In this document: one piece after another, positions 1 through 7,784 of the stretch
How positions within the stretch are numbered: position 1 is the stretch's first letter
Layout of the letters: every line of letters begins with the position of its first letter
From: Vreelandella subterranea
GTDB taxonomy: Bacteria > Pseudomonadota > Gammaproteobacteria > Pseudomonadales > Halomonadaceae
Assembly: GCF_900111305.1 (NCBI RefSeq)
Contig: NZ_FOGS01000003.1
Location: 196,090 to 260,089 of the forward strand
Length of the DNA stretch: 64,000 bases
Direction: 5' to 3'
Translations under genes and position numbers: made by a program
The notes under the pieces: model-generated
What the model was told of the DNA's origin: nothing
Database searches by the model: none
The model's input: only the letters and a program-made list of their open reading frames with translations

Positions 1-77
1 TGGCGGACCGGACGAGACTCGAACTCGCGACCTCCGGCGTGACAGGCCGGCATTCTAACCAACTGAACTACCGGTCC
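1..77 (-). tRNA. tRNA-Asp (anticodon GTC)
   Basis: Read on the minus strand, a complete cloverleaf starts GGACCGG at 77 and ends CCGGTCC, discriminator G and an encoded CCA at 3-1. The anticodon loop reads CTGTCAC, giving GTC (Asp), and the T arm carries the usual GTTCGAGTC. The CCA is the first thing in the window, so nothing downstream is visible. It probably shares a transcript with the tRNA-Val just upstream. Confidence 0.97.
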
Positions 78-140
78 GCTGTATCGCACTGCTAACGCTA
101 GGTGCTTTCCTTACTGCAACGTTTCCAGGCCATCATGAGA

Positions 141-216
141 TGGTGGGTGGTACTGGGTTCGAACCAGTGACCCCCAGCTTGTAAGGCTGGTGCTCTCCCA
201 ACTGAGCTAACCACCC
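141..216 (-). tRNA. tRNA-Val (anticodon TAC)
   Basis: A minus-strand cloverleaf with acceptor GGGTGGT/ACCACCC, discriminator A and encoded CCA at 143-141. The anticodon loop CTTACAA gives TAC (Val). It lies 63 bases upstream of tRNA-Asp in the same direction and directly downstream of a good promoter, so the two are most likely one transcription unit. Confidence 0.97.
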
Positions 217-235
217 GCTGGTCACGTGGCGCTGC

Positions 236-263
236 ATTCTACAGGAGATGCGAAGGAAGTCAA
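236..263 (-). promoter_or_regulatory. Promoter of the tRNA-Val/tRNA-Asp unit
   Basis: Minus strand: -35 TTGACT (263-258), 16-base spacer, -10 TAGAAT (241-236), followed by a GC-rich discriminator as is usual for stable-RNA promoters. The first transcribed base would be near 229, a short distance before tRNA-Val. Confidence 0.75.
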
Positions 264-346
264 CACGCTACGTTCAAATACTGTGGACAAATACGCGTTA
301 AGGTACCGGCCCATCTCATGATTCAAACGCACGCTTGGCTGACGCC

Positions 347-1078
347 TCACTGCAGGCTTTGAGCGCGCACGAAGGATGCCCCAAGAGCGGCGGCTTCGTC
401 AATCAAAATCGTCTGATCAAGCCCCGATGCGCGACGCGGCTTGAAGCCGTGGTCGCCATCGGTCAGCCAGGCCACGCGGGCGTTATCCGGTAGCGTATAC
501 CCCGCCACTTGATCACGGCTCCCCAGCGGGTCGCGCTCCCCCTGGAGAATCAGCGCCGGCACCTGAACCCTCGACCAGTGCGCCAGGCGCAGCTTGTCGG
601 GCGCCTTGGGCGGATGAAAGGGATAACCGGCGATCACCAGCCCGGGGCAGGGTTGCTCGCTTGCCAGCATGCTCGCGGCACGGCCACCCATGGATTTACC
701 CCCAAGCCACAGCGGCTTGACCGTTAACGGCGCCAGGCACGCATACCAATGCGCCAGCTCAGCAACGCTTCGGTGGATGACGGGCGGTGGGCGGCGCTTG
801 CCCGTCGCCTGCATTTGCTGCATGTAGCCCAGGTCAAAGGTCATCACCTGCAGGCCATTACGTGCGAGCGCACTGGCAAACTGCTGCATAAAGGCTGACC
901 GATGCCCGGCACCTGCTCCATGGGCGAGTAGCAGGCAGCCTAGGTCTGCCTGACCATAGAGCCTGAGAGGCCCCAGACCTTCCCGCCAAAAACAGCCTTC
1001 GGCCTGCTCGGCGACCGCGTCAGCCAGCGCCTGCTGGCTGACGACTTTTTCCTCTGGCCATTGCGTGTCCAAACTCAC
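347..1078 (-). CDS. Alpha/beta-fold hydrolase, dienelactone hydrolase-like (KANL3/Tex30 type)
   Basis: A 243-residue cytosolic protein with an alpha/beta-hydrolase fold. The oxyanion-side motif AHGAGAG is at residues 52-58, the nucleophile elbow GGKSMGG puts serine at 129, and the rest of a plausible triad is Asp183 (in GERDPLG) and His210 (in DGDHGF). The family is widespread in proteobacteria but its substrate is unknown; the GAGAG loop is typical of the KANL3/Tex30-like branch. The start is GTG with AGGAG just upstream at a short spacing. It is transcribed away from hemN, with only about 110 bases shared between the two starts. No signal peptide. Substrate cannot be assigned. Confidence 0.85.
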   Translation of the reverse strand: MSLDTQWPEEKVVSQQALADAVAEQAEGCFWREGLGPLRLYGQADLGCLLLAHGAGAGHRSAFMQQFASALARNGLQVMTFDLGYMQQMQATGKRRPPPVIHRSVAELAHWYACLAPLTVKPLWLGGKSMGGRAASMLASEQPCPGLVIAGYPFHPPKAPDKLRLAHWSRVQVPALILQGERDPLGSRDQVAGYTLPDNARVAWLTDGDHGFKPRRASGLDQTILIDEAAALGASFVRAQSLQ

Positions 1079-1119
1079 GCTCTCCTGTTATGTGCCGTTT
1101 GCTGCTAACGGGCTTTTTC

Positions 1120-1161
1120 TTGACGTGGCTCAACGTTGCCGTGGGCGGCACTCGCTACCAT
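1120..1161 (+). promoter_or_regulatory. hemN promoter with an ANR/FNR box
   Basis: TTGAC-N4-CTCAA at 1120-1133 is one base short of the ANR/FNR palindrome (TTGAY-N4-RTCAA). A -10-like TACCAT lies at 1156-1161, which would place the start near 1168. The centre of the box (1126.5) is then at about -41.5, the classical position for FNR-class activation. There is no good -35 hexamer, as expected for an activator-dependent promoter. The regulator gene itself lies immediately downstream of hemN. Confidence 0.65.
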
Positions 1162-1191
1162 GACGCAAGACTCAGCCTGGAGCCCTGCCTC

Positions 1192-2616
1192 ATGCCTGCC
1201 CCCATTCACTCAGCTCAATCAGCGCCGGGTAATCCACTCGCGGCGGCGGTGTGGGACGCTGACCGCCTCCATCGCTATGCGAGAAGCGGCCCGCGCTATA
1301 CGTCCTACCCCACCGCGCTGTCCTTTGACCCATCGTTTACCGCCGACGATTTCAGCGCGGCACTGCAACGCAGTAACCAGACCCAACGGCCGCTGTCACT
1401 TTATGTGCACATCCCCTTCTGCCGCAACGTCTGCTTTTACTGTGCGTGCAACAAGATCGCGACAAAAAACACCGCGCTCGCCGCGTCCTATCTCGCGGGG
1501 CTCGACAAGGAAATGGCGCTGACAGCGCAGAACCTGGATACCCGACGCCCGGTGGAGCAGCTCCACTGGGGCGGTGGCACGCCGACGTTTCTGACCCTCG
1601 ACCAGATGAGCGAACTGGTGGATAAGCTGGATGCCCACTTCGGGCTTTCAGACGATCCTGAGCGCGACTACGCCATCGAAATCGACCCTCGGGAAGCCGA
1701 TGTATTGACGCTGCGTCATCTGCAGTCACTGGGGTTCAATCGCTTGAGCCTGGGCGTGCAAGACCTCGACCCACAGGTTCAGCAGGCGATCAACCGCCCC
1801 CAGCCGCGGGCGCTGACCGAAACCTTGATGGACGAAGCCCACCGCCTGGGCTTCCGTTCGTTAAATCTCGACCTGATTTACGGCCTGCCACGCCAAACCG
1901 CCGACAGCTTTGCGCAAACCCTTCGCCAGATCATCGAACTGAACCCCGCACGCCTGTCGGTCTTCAATTACGCCCACCTGCCAAAGCGATTCCCCCCGCA
2001 GCGACGGATTCTTGATGCCGAGCTGCCCAGTCGCGACGAAAAGCTGGCGATGCTGCGTACCACGATTGAAATGCTGACGGCTGCTGGCTACGTGCATATC
2101 GGTATGGACCATTTTGCCCGGCCCGACGACAGTCTGGCCATCGCCCAGCGTCGCGGTACGCTGCAACGCAACTTTCAAGGCTATTCCAGCCACGCCCAAT
2201 GCGACCTTATCGGCCTTGGTGTCTCCGCCATCTCACGTCTGGATGACAGCTACGCGCAAAATCACAGCCAGCTTGGGCACTACCAGGCGGCGATCGACCA
2301 GGGGCAGTTGGCCACACTACGCGGCATACGGCTATGCCGAGACGATCTGATCCGGCGTGATGCCATCGAACGGCTAATGTGCGATATGCAGCTTGACCTA
2401 TCGACGCTCAGTGAACACTGGCAGATCGATGCGCGCGGCTATTTCCAATCAACGTTAAGCGCACTGGCGCAGGCGCAGCACGATGGGTTGATCGATATCC
2501 GAGAACATCGACTCGAGGTGACGCCTATCGGCCGTCTGTTGATACGCCACCTGGCCATGGCCTTTGATGCACGCTTGCCCTCTGAGGCCAGCCATCATTA
2601 CTCAAATATTGTTTAG
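1192..2616 (+). CDS. hemN: Oxygen-independent coproporphyrinogen III oxidase (HemN)
   Basis: A radical-SAM enzyme converting coproporphyrinogen III to protoporphyrinogen IX in heme synthesis when oxygen is low. The 474 residues match full-length HemN. The CxxxCxxC cluster motif is Cys77, Cys81, Cys84 with the extra HemN cysteine Cys86 (CYAC type), and the GGGTPT glycine loop and the C-terminal HemN domain follow. I place the start at ATG 1192 (GGAG about 8 bases upstream) rather than at the earlier in-frame ATG 1090, which would put the ANR box inside the coding region and add residues not typical of the family. The anr-type regulator gene follows 60 bases downstream, a common pairing. Confidence 0.96.
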   Translation: MPAPIHSAQSAPGNPLAAAVWDADRLHRYARSGPRYTSYPTALSFDPSFTADDFSAALQRSNQTQRPLSLYVHIPFCRNVCFYCACNKIATKNTALAASYLAGLDKEMALTAQNLDTRRPVEQLHWGGGTPTFLTLDQMSELVDKLDAHFGLSDDPERDYAIEIDPREADVLTLRHLQSLGFNRLSLGVQDLDPQVQQAINRPQPRALTETLMDEAHRLGFRSLNLDLIYGLPRQTADSFAQTLRQIIELNPARLSVFNYAHLPKRFPPQRRILDAELPSRDEKLAMLRTTIEMLTAAGYVHIGMDHFARPDDSLAIAQRRGTLQRNFQGYSSHAQCDLIGLGVSAISRLDDSYAQNHSQLGHYQAAIDQGQLATLRGIRLCRDDLIRRDAIERLMCDMQLDLSTLSEHWQIDARGYFQSTLSALAQAQHDGLIDIREHRLEVTPIGRLLIRHLAMAFDARLPSEASHHYSNIV

Positions 2617-2619
2617 CGG

Positions 2620-2649
2620 TTGTTATTCATGGGCGCCAGCTTCCATAAT
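2620..2649 (+). promoter_or_regulatory. Possible promoter of the FNR/ANR gene
   Basis: TTGTTA at 2620-2625 and CATAAT at 2644-2649, spaced by 18 bases, lie just after the hemN stop and 30 bases before the chosen regulator start. This would let the regulator be made independently of hemN. Confidence 0.4.
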
Positions 2650-2679
2650 GAGGTCACGCCATCTCTGTTGGAGACTCTC

Positions 2680-3417
2680 ATGCTGGACGCCACGCATCGG
2701 CGGCGCGCCGCCCTGCACGAAGCACGCTGCCAGACCTGCAGCTTGAGTTCGCTGTGCCTGCCGCTGGCACTGGAGCTTGAGGATATCGATCAGTTCGACG
2801 CGATCATCCAGCGACGCGCGCCACTCAAGAAAGGCGAGGCTCTATTCCATCAGGGGGATGCCTTCAACAGCGTCTATGCGGTGCGCTCCGGGAGCCTCAA
2901 GCAGATCACCGGCGAAGGTGGCGGGCATGACCAGCTGACCAACTTTTACCTCCCCAGTGAGCTGGTGGGGCTCGATGCGATCGATGAGCCGCACTACCCC
3001 GGCAGCGTGATCGCCCTGGAGACCACCACCGTGTGCGAGATTCCCTTTGACCGCCTCGACCGGCTGTCTGAAAAGCTGCCCGAGTTACGCGGCCAGATAT
3101 ACCGCAGCATGAGCAAGGAGCTGCGCAATGACCGGCGCATGATGCGCCTGCTATCGGCCAAGACCGCTGATCAGCGATTGGCGACCTTTCTGGTCACGCT
3201 TTCCGATCGTTTTCGCCGCCGTGGGTACTCGCCCTACAGCTTCCGTCTTTCCATGCCCAGGGCCGACATCGGCAACTACCTGGGCCTGGCCGTCGAGACC
3301 GTCAGCCGGATTGTCAGCCGCTTGCAGTCGCAGGAGGTGGTCGCCGTTTCCGGTCGTGAGGTACAGATCCTCGACATGGCGAAGCTGCAGCGGCTCGCCG
3401 AAGAAGAAGGTGGCTAA
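2680..3417 (+). CDS. anr: FNR/ANR-type oxygen-sensing transcriptional regulator
   Basis: CRP/FNR-family regulator of 245 residues. The N-terminal cysteines Cys17, Cys20 and Cys26 plus Cys119 correspond to the four ligands of the oxygen-labile [4Fe-4S] cluster in FNR. A cyclic-nucleotide-type beta-roll is followed by a dimerisation helix and a helix-turn-helix whose recognition helix reads ETVSR, the FNR signature that contacts TTGAT half-sites. The start at ATG 2680 is supported by GGAG 6 bases upstream; an in-frame ATG at 2620 would give a 20-residue extension. It is expected to activate hemN just upstream through the box at 1120-1133. Its stop overlaps the convergent ttcA stop by 4 bases. 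Confidence 0.95.
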   Translation: MLDATHRRRAALHEARCQTCSLSSLCLPLALELEDIDQFDAIIQRRAPLKKGEALFHQGDAFNSVYAVRSGSLKQITGEGGGHDQLTNFYLPSELVGLDAIDEPHYPGSVIALETTTVCEIPFDRLDRLSEKLPELRGQIYRSMSKELRNDRRMMRLLSAKTADQRLATFLVTLSDRFRRRGYSPYSFRLSMPRADIGNYLGLAVETVSRIVSRLQSQEVVAVSGREVQILDMAKLQRLAEEEGG

Positions 3418-4337
3418 CCAACGTTAAACGCCTGAATACGCCCCGCTAGCAATTCCGCCTGCTTGGCTTCCAGCCCGGCAAAGTCGAACAGGTCACGATC
3501 AGCCAGCTGTGAAGGCGCGACGTTGGTGACCGCTTTGAACATGCTTTCCAGACGGCCAGGGTGTTTCTTGTTCCACTCGGCCAGCATCTCCTTGACCACC
3601 TGCCGCTGCATATTGGGCTGGGAGCCGCACAGGTTGCAGGGGATAATGGGAAACGCCATCAGGCGCGCGTACTCGGCAATATCCGCTTCCTTGCAATAGG
3701 CCAGGGGCCGGATGATGATGTTCTTGCCATCGTCGGAGAGCAGCTTGGGCGGCATCGATTTCAGACTACCGCCGAAAAACATGTTCAAAAACAGCGTTTC
3801 CAGAATATCTTCCCGGTGATGCCCCAGAGCGATCTTGGTCGCACCGATTTCCTCGGCAAAGCCATACAGCGACCCGCGCCGCATGCGCGAACACAGCGCG
3901 CAGGTGGTTTTGCCCTCGGGGGTTTTCTCTTTCACCACCGAGTAGGTATCACGTTCCAGAATATGGTAATCCACCTCGCGTTGCTCGAGATAGGTCGGCA
4001 GCACATGCTCGGGAAACCCCGGCTGTTTCTGGTCCATGTTGACGGCTATCAGCGAGAAGTTGACCGGCGCATTGCGCTGCAGGCTCAGCAGCATCTCAAG
4101 CATGGTGTAGCTATCCTTGCCACCGCTCAGGCAGACCATGACGCGGTCGCCTTCGTTAATCATGCGATAGTCGATAATCGCATTGCCCGTTTCGCGGCGA
4201 AGCCGCTTTTGCAGCTTGTTGAACTCGCGTTTTTGTTTGGCATCGTGGGCTTCCGAGGCGTCAGCCGCGTCGGATAAGCCGGGTGCCGCGTCGGCAGTCG
4301 CCAACGCCGGGTCAAAATGAACAGGATCATGTTGCAT
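3414..4337 (-). CDS. ttcA: tRNA 2-thiocytidine(32) synthetase TtcA
   Basis: ATP-dependent enzyme that thiolates cytidine 32 of several tRNAs using an iron-sulfur cluster. The PP-loop SGGKDS is at residues 71-76, and two CxxC pairs are visible (Cys146/Cys149 and Cys234/Cys237), the arrangement typical of TtcA. The 307-residue length includes an N-terminal extension of about 35 residues rich in Ala and Asp before the conserved core. It converges on the ANR gene with overlapping stop codons. No transcription terminator separates the two. Confidence 0.96.
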   Translation of the reverse strand: MQHDPVHFDPALATADAAPGLSDAADASEAHDAKQKREFNKLQKRLRRETGNAIIDYRMINEGDRVMVCLSGGKDSYTMLEMLLSLQRNAPVNFSLIAVNMDQKQPGFPEHVLPTYLEQREVDYHILERDTYSVVKEKTPEGKTTCALCSRMRRGSLYGFAEEIGATKIALGHHREDILETLFLNMFFGGSLKSMPPKLLSDDGKNIIIRPLAYCKEADIAEYARLMAFPIIPCNLCGSQPNMQRQVVKEMLAEWNKKHPGRLESMFKAVTNVAPSQLADRDLFDFAGLEAKQAELLAGRIQAFNVG

Positions 4338-4374
4338 GGTAATCGCACTGCCGATGGTAAAAGAAGCAGCCGTT

Positions 4375-4404
4375 ATTCTAGCAACTCCCAGCGCAATGAC
4401 CCAA
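4375..4404 (-). promoter_or_regulatory. Candidate ttcA promoter
   Basis: Minus strand: -35 TTGGGT (4404-4399), 18-base spacer, -10 TAGAAT (4380-4375). It sits in the short gap between ttcA and the pseudo-exonuclease gene upstream, so ttcA need not depend on that gene. Confidence 0.5.
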
Positions 4405-4414
4405 TCGCAGGCCG

Positions 4415-5059
4415 CTATGAAACAGTATCCACCTCGTTACGCTGCAGGCGAAGGTACAGAAGCGCGCTGGCCGTGGCGTCTTCCAGCGCCTGCTGGGGGG
4501 GCTTGCTGGGCACTTGCCAGCAGTCAAGCGCACGCGCCAGCTCGGCTTCCTGTTCCGCCTGGGGATGTAGTCGCCGCAAATGGCGCTGGTGCAGTCTGGT
4601 GACATCCACCCGGGCATTGGGCAGCCCGAACCCCAAATGATCACGCAGCGCCTGCTCAAGCGGGGCGAGACGCTGATCGAGCTGCCAGCCAATGATTGGC
4701 CGATTGCCGATAAACTCAACCAGCGAGCGCAGACTCTCAATGTTCAGCGGTTTAGTGGCCTCGACGCTATACAGCAGCTGATGACGACGCTCGGCGGCAT
4801 CACTTCCTCCGCGCGCGTCTTCCCTTAGCGCCGCCACCCAGGCACGACTGGTCAGCACCTGGTGCTGGCGCAGCGTCACCGCTGCTACGCTCATGACGCC
4901 ATGGTGGGCAAAGCAAGCCAATGCCACCAGTTCATTGCCCAGGTAGGGCTGGAAGAGCCACGCGTAGGGAGATGCTGCATAGCGGCGGCGCTCGCTTCCT
5001 CTGCGCAGCATGCCACCAAACCAGGCGAAAGGGGCGTCCAGGTAGTGTCGACTGATCAC
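4415..5059 (-). CDS. DnaQ-fold exonuclease-like protein lacking key catalytic residues
   Basis: A 214-residue protein that I place in the DEDDh 3'-5' exonuclease fold from its C-terminal half: an ExoII-like stretch around residues 117-135 (candidate Asp128) and an ExoIII-like stretch [10 protein letters not shown] at 190-199 (Asp194). Two features of an active enzyme are missing. The ExoI strand at about 43-54 reads [11 protein letters not shown] with no Asp-x-Glu, and the ExoIII histidine five residues before Asp194 is Gln189. It starts at GTG, overlapping the stop of the upstream nucleotidyltransferase gene (GTGA) with GGAG 5 bases ahead, so the two are translationally coupled. A catalytically inactive, perhaps nucleotide- or partner-binding role is inferred. 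Confidence 0.7.
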   Translation of the reverse strand: MISRHYLDAPFAWFGGMLRRGSERRRYAASPYAWLFQPYLGNELVALACFAHHGVMSVAAVTLRQHQVLTSRAWVAALREDARGGSDAAERRHQLLYSVEATKPLNIESLRSLVEFIGNRPIIGWQLDQRLAPLEQALRDHLGFGLPNARVDVTRLHQRHLRRLHPQAEQEAELARALDCWQVPSKPPQQALEDATASALLYLRLQRNEVDTVS

Positions 5060-6885
5060 GAATACTCCAAGTGGTAACGATGGGAAAGACGCTGCTTGAA
5101 ATCCTTGACGATATGCAGCGCTTCGCGCAGTAAATCGCGCTCCAACGACGATAATTCCTGCACCACGACCCGGTTGGAGCGCTCCTGTTGGTCATCGGTG
5201 CCGTCGTTGGCGAGGTCATCCAACTGCCGTTTGAGCCGCAACTCGCTGAATAGCGCCAGGGCTTCGCCAAGGTCATCGGCAAAACGGCGGTTGAGTCGCC
5301 CGTCCTCGGCCAGGGCATCCAGACGCTCAAACGTCGAGGTGGCATGAATACGCCGCTCGAGCGCCAGAGTACGAACGCCATGAACAATGGGAAAGATGCC
5401 GCCTTTCTTGATATCGATACCGTGCTGGGGCTTCTTGAGTGAACCGAACAGCGTCAGCGGCGTGGAAAAGCGCAGCGCGGTGCGGGCGAAGTAAGACAGC
5501 AGCAACTCATCCCGGGAGCAGCGCTCAAACAGCTCTTCGCGCACGCTTTCCAGCAGGCTCGGGTTGCCGGCCACACCGTGAGAGTCGAGCATGATCGCCA
5601 GCTTCATCAGACTGTCGCCGTCACGCGCGCTAGCCCAGCGCGCAATGCGCCCTTTCCATTCACTTACCGTGGCGACCCAATCCGGGTTCGACACCATGAT
5701 ATTGCCCGGACACGGCGGATACCCCAGCTCGATCAAGGTCGAGGTAAGCCGCTGCATGTCGTCTTGCACCGCTGGCCAGTCAGCATCATCGGCGAGAATC
5801 AGCCCGTTATCCTGATCGGTCTTGAGAATTTGCTCACCGCGACCCTCACTGCCCATGACCATCATGCAACTGTCCTGCTGGTGCGCCGCGTCAATCGTGA
5901 ACTCCCAGGCCTTGCTCATGATGCGACCGTTCAGTGCCGCCAGCAGGTCCATCGCAAAACGTAGCTTCACGCCCTGGGCCATCAGTGCGCTGACCAGTTC
6001 GGGGGTGCGGTGGCTGGCGGCTGCCAGCTCGGTCAAGTCATTGGCCTGCTCGACCTGGAGGCTGACCACATAACTGCGACTGGAGAAATAGCTCAGCACA
6101 TCGGTCAACTCGACCACGCCGACGACCTGTTTATCGTCTACCACCACGACACGCGTCACCTTGTGGCGGGTCATGCCGACCAGCGCTTCAAACAAGTATT
6201 GAGCGGGCCTCACCGTCACCAGGGTATATTGGGCGATATCGGCAAGCGCCGTGGTCACCGGACGCTGCGACAGCACAATGGCATTGAGCAGGTCGGTCTT
6301 GGTGACCATACCCGTCCGGCCTGAGGCCTCGACCAGCAAACTGTCGGCATGGCTATCGCTGAGCGTGCGCACGGCCTTGTCGATATCCGCATTGGCGGGC
6401 AGCAGCAACGGTGCGCGCATGCATTCGCTGACGCGGGCCAGCATGAAGCCCGCCATCGTCACGCCGCCTTCGGCGCGCTTTTCGGTCAACAGGCGAGCTT
6501 TATGAGCCAGCGACTGGCGGAAGAACTGGCTAAACTCGGGGTACTCTTTGCACAGCGTCTTGAATAACGCCTTGGGCATCAGGTAGCACAGGCATTCCTG
6601 CTCCGCTTGAAAGCGGTAGCGACTTTTACCGTTCAATATACTGATAGCGCCAAATAAATCGCCTGCCGTGTAGTGGCCGATACGCGACATGGAGGACGGC
6701 AAGGTAGGGTCCAGTTCAGCGACCTCACCCTTGTGGATCACATAGACGTACTCGCCAGCCTGGCCTGTCTCGACAATAATATCGTGGCGTTCAAAATAGG
6801 CGAGGTCCATGCCACGACGCACGTGATCCTTGCCCTCGTCATCCAGCAGTGAAAACGGGGGCTGGGAAAGGTCTACATCTACCAT
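5056..6885 (-). CDS. cNMP-binding / CBS-pair / DUF294 nucleotidyltransferase-like protein
   Basis: A 609-residue cytosolic protein with three parts. Residues ~10-120 form a cyclic-nucleotide-binding-type beta-roll, without the canonical Arg-x-Ala phosphate-binding cassette. Residues ~145-275 hold two CBS repeats (PLLLP..DAVRTL-like and YTLVTVRP..). A DUF294 nucleotidyltransferase core has Gly345-Ser346 and Asp357-x-Asp359 (GS-x10-DxD, intact), followed by a helical C-terminal domain. This is the architecture of GlnD-like putative signalling nucleotidyltransferases found beside acetate symporters in many gammaproteobacteria; the substrate is unknown. I choose ATG 6885 because GAGG lies 8 bases ahead; ATG 6891 would leave only 2 bases. 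It is divergent from the symporter operon and coupled to the downstream pseudo-exonuclease. Confidence 0.88.
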   Translation of the reverse strand: MVDVDLSQPPFSLLDDEGKDHVRRGMDLAYFERHDIIVETGQAGEYVYVIHKGEVAELDPTLPSSMSRIGHYTAGDLFGAISILNGKSRYRFQAEQECLCYLMPKALFKTLCKEYPEFSQFFRQSLAHKARLLTEKRAEGGVTMAGFMLARVSECMRAPLLLPANADIDKAVRTLSDSHADSLLVEASGRTGMVTKTDLLNAIVLSQRPVTTALADIAQYTLVTVRPAQYLFEALVGMTRHKVTRVVVVDDKQVVGVVELTDVLSYFSSRSYVVSLQVEQANDLTELAAASHRTPELVSALMAQGVKLRFAMDLLAALNGRIMSKAWEFTIDAAHQQDSCMMVMGSEGRGEQILKTDQDNGLILADDADWPAVQDDMQRLTSTLIELGYPPCPGNIMVSNPDWVATVSEWKGRIARWASARDGDSLMKLAIMLDSHGVAGNPSLLESVREELFERCSRDELLLSYFARTALRFSTPLTLFGSLKKPQHGIDIKKGGIFPIVHGVRTLALERRIHATSTFERLDALAEDGRLNRRFADDLGEALALFSELRLKRQLDDLANDGTDDQQERSNRVVVQELSSLERDLLREALHIVKDFKQRLSHRYHLEYS

Positions 6886-7517
6886 GGGCATGACCTCGTT
6901 AGCATAATGCGGCGTCAGGAAGCCTGACGGTCTCAATTACATCTCACACTTACTCTTCTCGACCAATCTTCTCAACCACTATACTCAATCATTCTTCACA
7001 GCCAGTCTCGCAACTACTACTTTGGATTATTGCGCTAATGTCTAATACGCTTTACTTATGTTGGCGGCGTGTCACTGACAAAATAAACCGTCGCTTTTAG
7101 ACGTATTTAAAAAACGGCTTACCATCTTTAGAACATAGCAAACATCGCCCTATACTCCCCACCTAGACCATCGTCCCATGTCACTAATAAAACTTTGCTC
7201 ATTGGTGTAAAAAACCCACAAAAAGGCTCATTTTCAAGTGATTGGCTACCTTTTGATCACCACCAAAGTTTATTGATACCAAAGTCTGGGATTTATTTTT
7301 TGCATTTATTGCCCAGTATTGTCAGTGAGTCATGCAGGGTAATCGCACGTCGTTGCACCACTCAAAATGCACCTTGGCCAAGTGACGTGTTAACGAACGG
7401 CTGATTCATGACATCACAAAATGCGAGTGGATCTAAAAACGTGCGATTGGCCTGGTGGGTCAACCGCTATTCCGAGTGAACTTTCCAACCTAAAAACCAC
7501 TAGTGGAGAGCAACACA
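6886..7517. promoter_or_regulatory. AT-rich divergent control region of the symporter operon
   Basis: About 630 bases without a credible gene, clearly richer in A and T than the flanking genes. It separates the nucleotidyltransferase gene (minus) from the symporter operon (plus). I see possible -10 elements (TATACT at 7151-7156 with a weak TTAGAA 17 bases upstream on the plus strand; TATAGT on the minus strand at 6983-6978), a direct repeat CCAAAGT at 7263 and 7279, and a motif resembling one upstream of acs at 7273-7287. An open frame at 7195-7404 has no ribosome-binding site and no protein-like composition. The size suggests several regulators bind here. Confidence 0.6.
7273..7287 (+). promoter_or_regulatory. 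Motif shared with the acs upstream region
   Basis: TTGATACCAAAGTCT. Thirteen of 15 positions match TTAATACCAATGTCT found upstream of acs (17353-17367, minus strand). Both have an additional CCAAA element 15-16 bases upstream. It could be a common binding site, for example for the CrbR-type regulator encoded at 14357-15019, but that is inference. Confidence 0.35.
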
Positions 7518-7778
7518 ATGGCAGACGACAAATCCAATGCTGCTGAATACTGGAAAGCCAACGTCCGTACCATTATTGGATGCTTGGCGGTCTGGGCATT
7601 CGTCTCATACGGCTGCGCTATTCTCTTTCGCCCGCTACTGGCCTCAATCCCTGTCGGTGGTACCGATCTGGGCTTTTGGTTTGCTCAGCAAGGGTCAATT
7701 CTCACCTTCATCGCCTTGATCTTTTTCTATGCCTGGAAAATGAACAAGCTTGACGAAAAATTTGGCCTAGGGGAGTAA
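7518..7778 (+). CDS. Small subunit of sodium/solute symporter (DUF4212)
   Basis: An 86-residue membrane protein with two hydrophobic helices (about residues 18-40 and 52-74) and charged ends. This is the DUF4212 family, encoded next to VC_2705-type sodium/solute symporters and thought to be their small subunit. ATG 7518 is chosen because GGAGAG lies 7 bases upstream; an earlier in-frame start at 7503 lacks a site. The symporter gene follows after 6 bases, so they are cotranscribed and probably assemble together in the inner membrane. Confidence 0.92.
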   Translation: MADDKSNAAEYWKANVRTIIGCLAVWAFVSYGCAILFRPLLASIPVGGTDLGFWFAQQGSILTFIALIFFYAWKMNKLDEKFGLGE

Positions 7779-7784
7779 GCCGGT

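Noticed and set aside
1090..1191. Hydrophobic N-terminal extension of HemN from the upstream ATG
   Set aside because: It would include the ANR box and -10 element, is not typical of HemN, and ATG 1192 has a better ribosome-binding site.
7287..7306. Possible sigma-54 promoter before the symporter operon
   Set aside because: The GG and GC elements are 13-14 bases apart instead of 12, and the rest of the consensus is missing.
7195..7404. Small open frame in the AT-rich region before the symporter operon
   Set aside because: No ribosome-binding site, irregular composition, and it lies across the likely regulatory elements.
7408..7425. CRP-like half site (TCACA) before the symporter operon
   Set aside because: The opposite half site does not match, so a CRP site cannot be supported.
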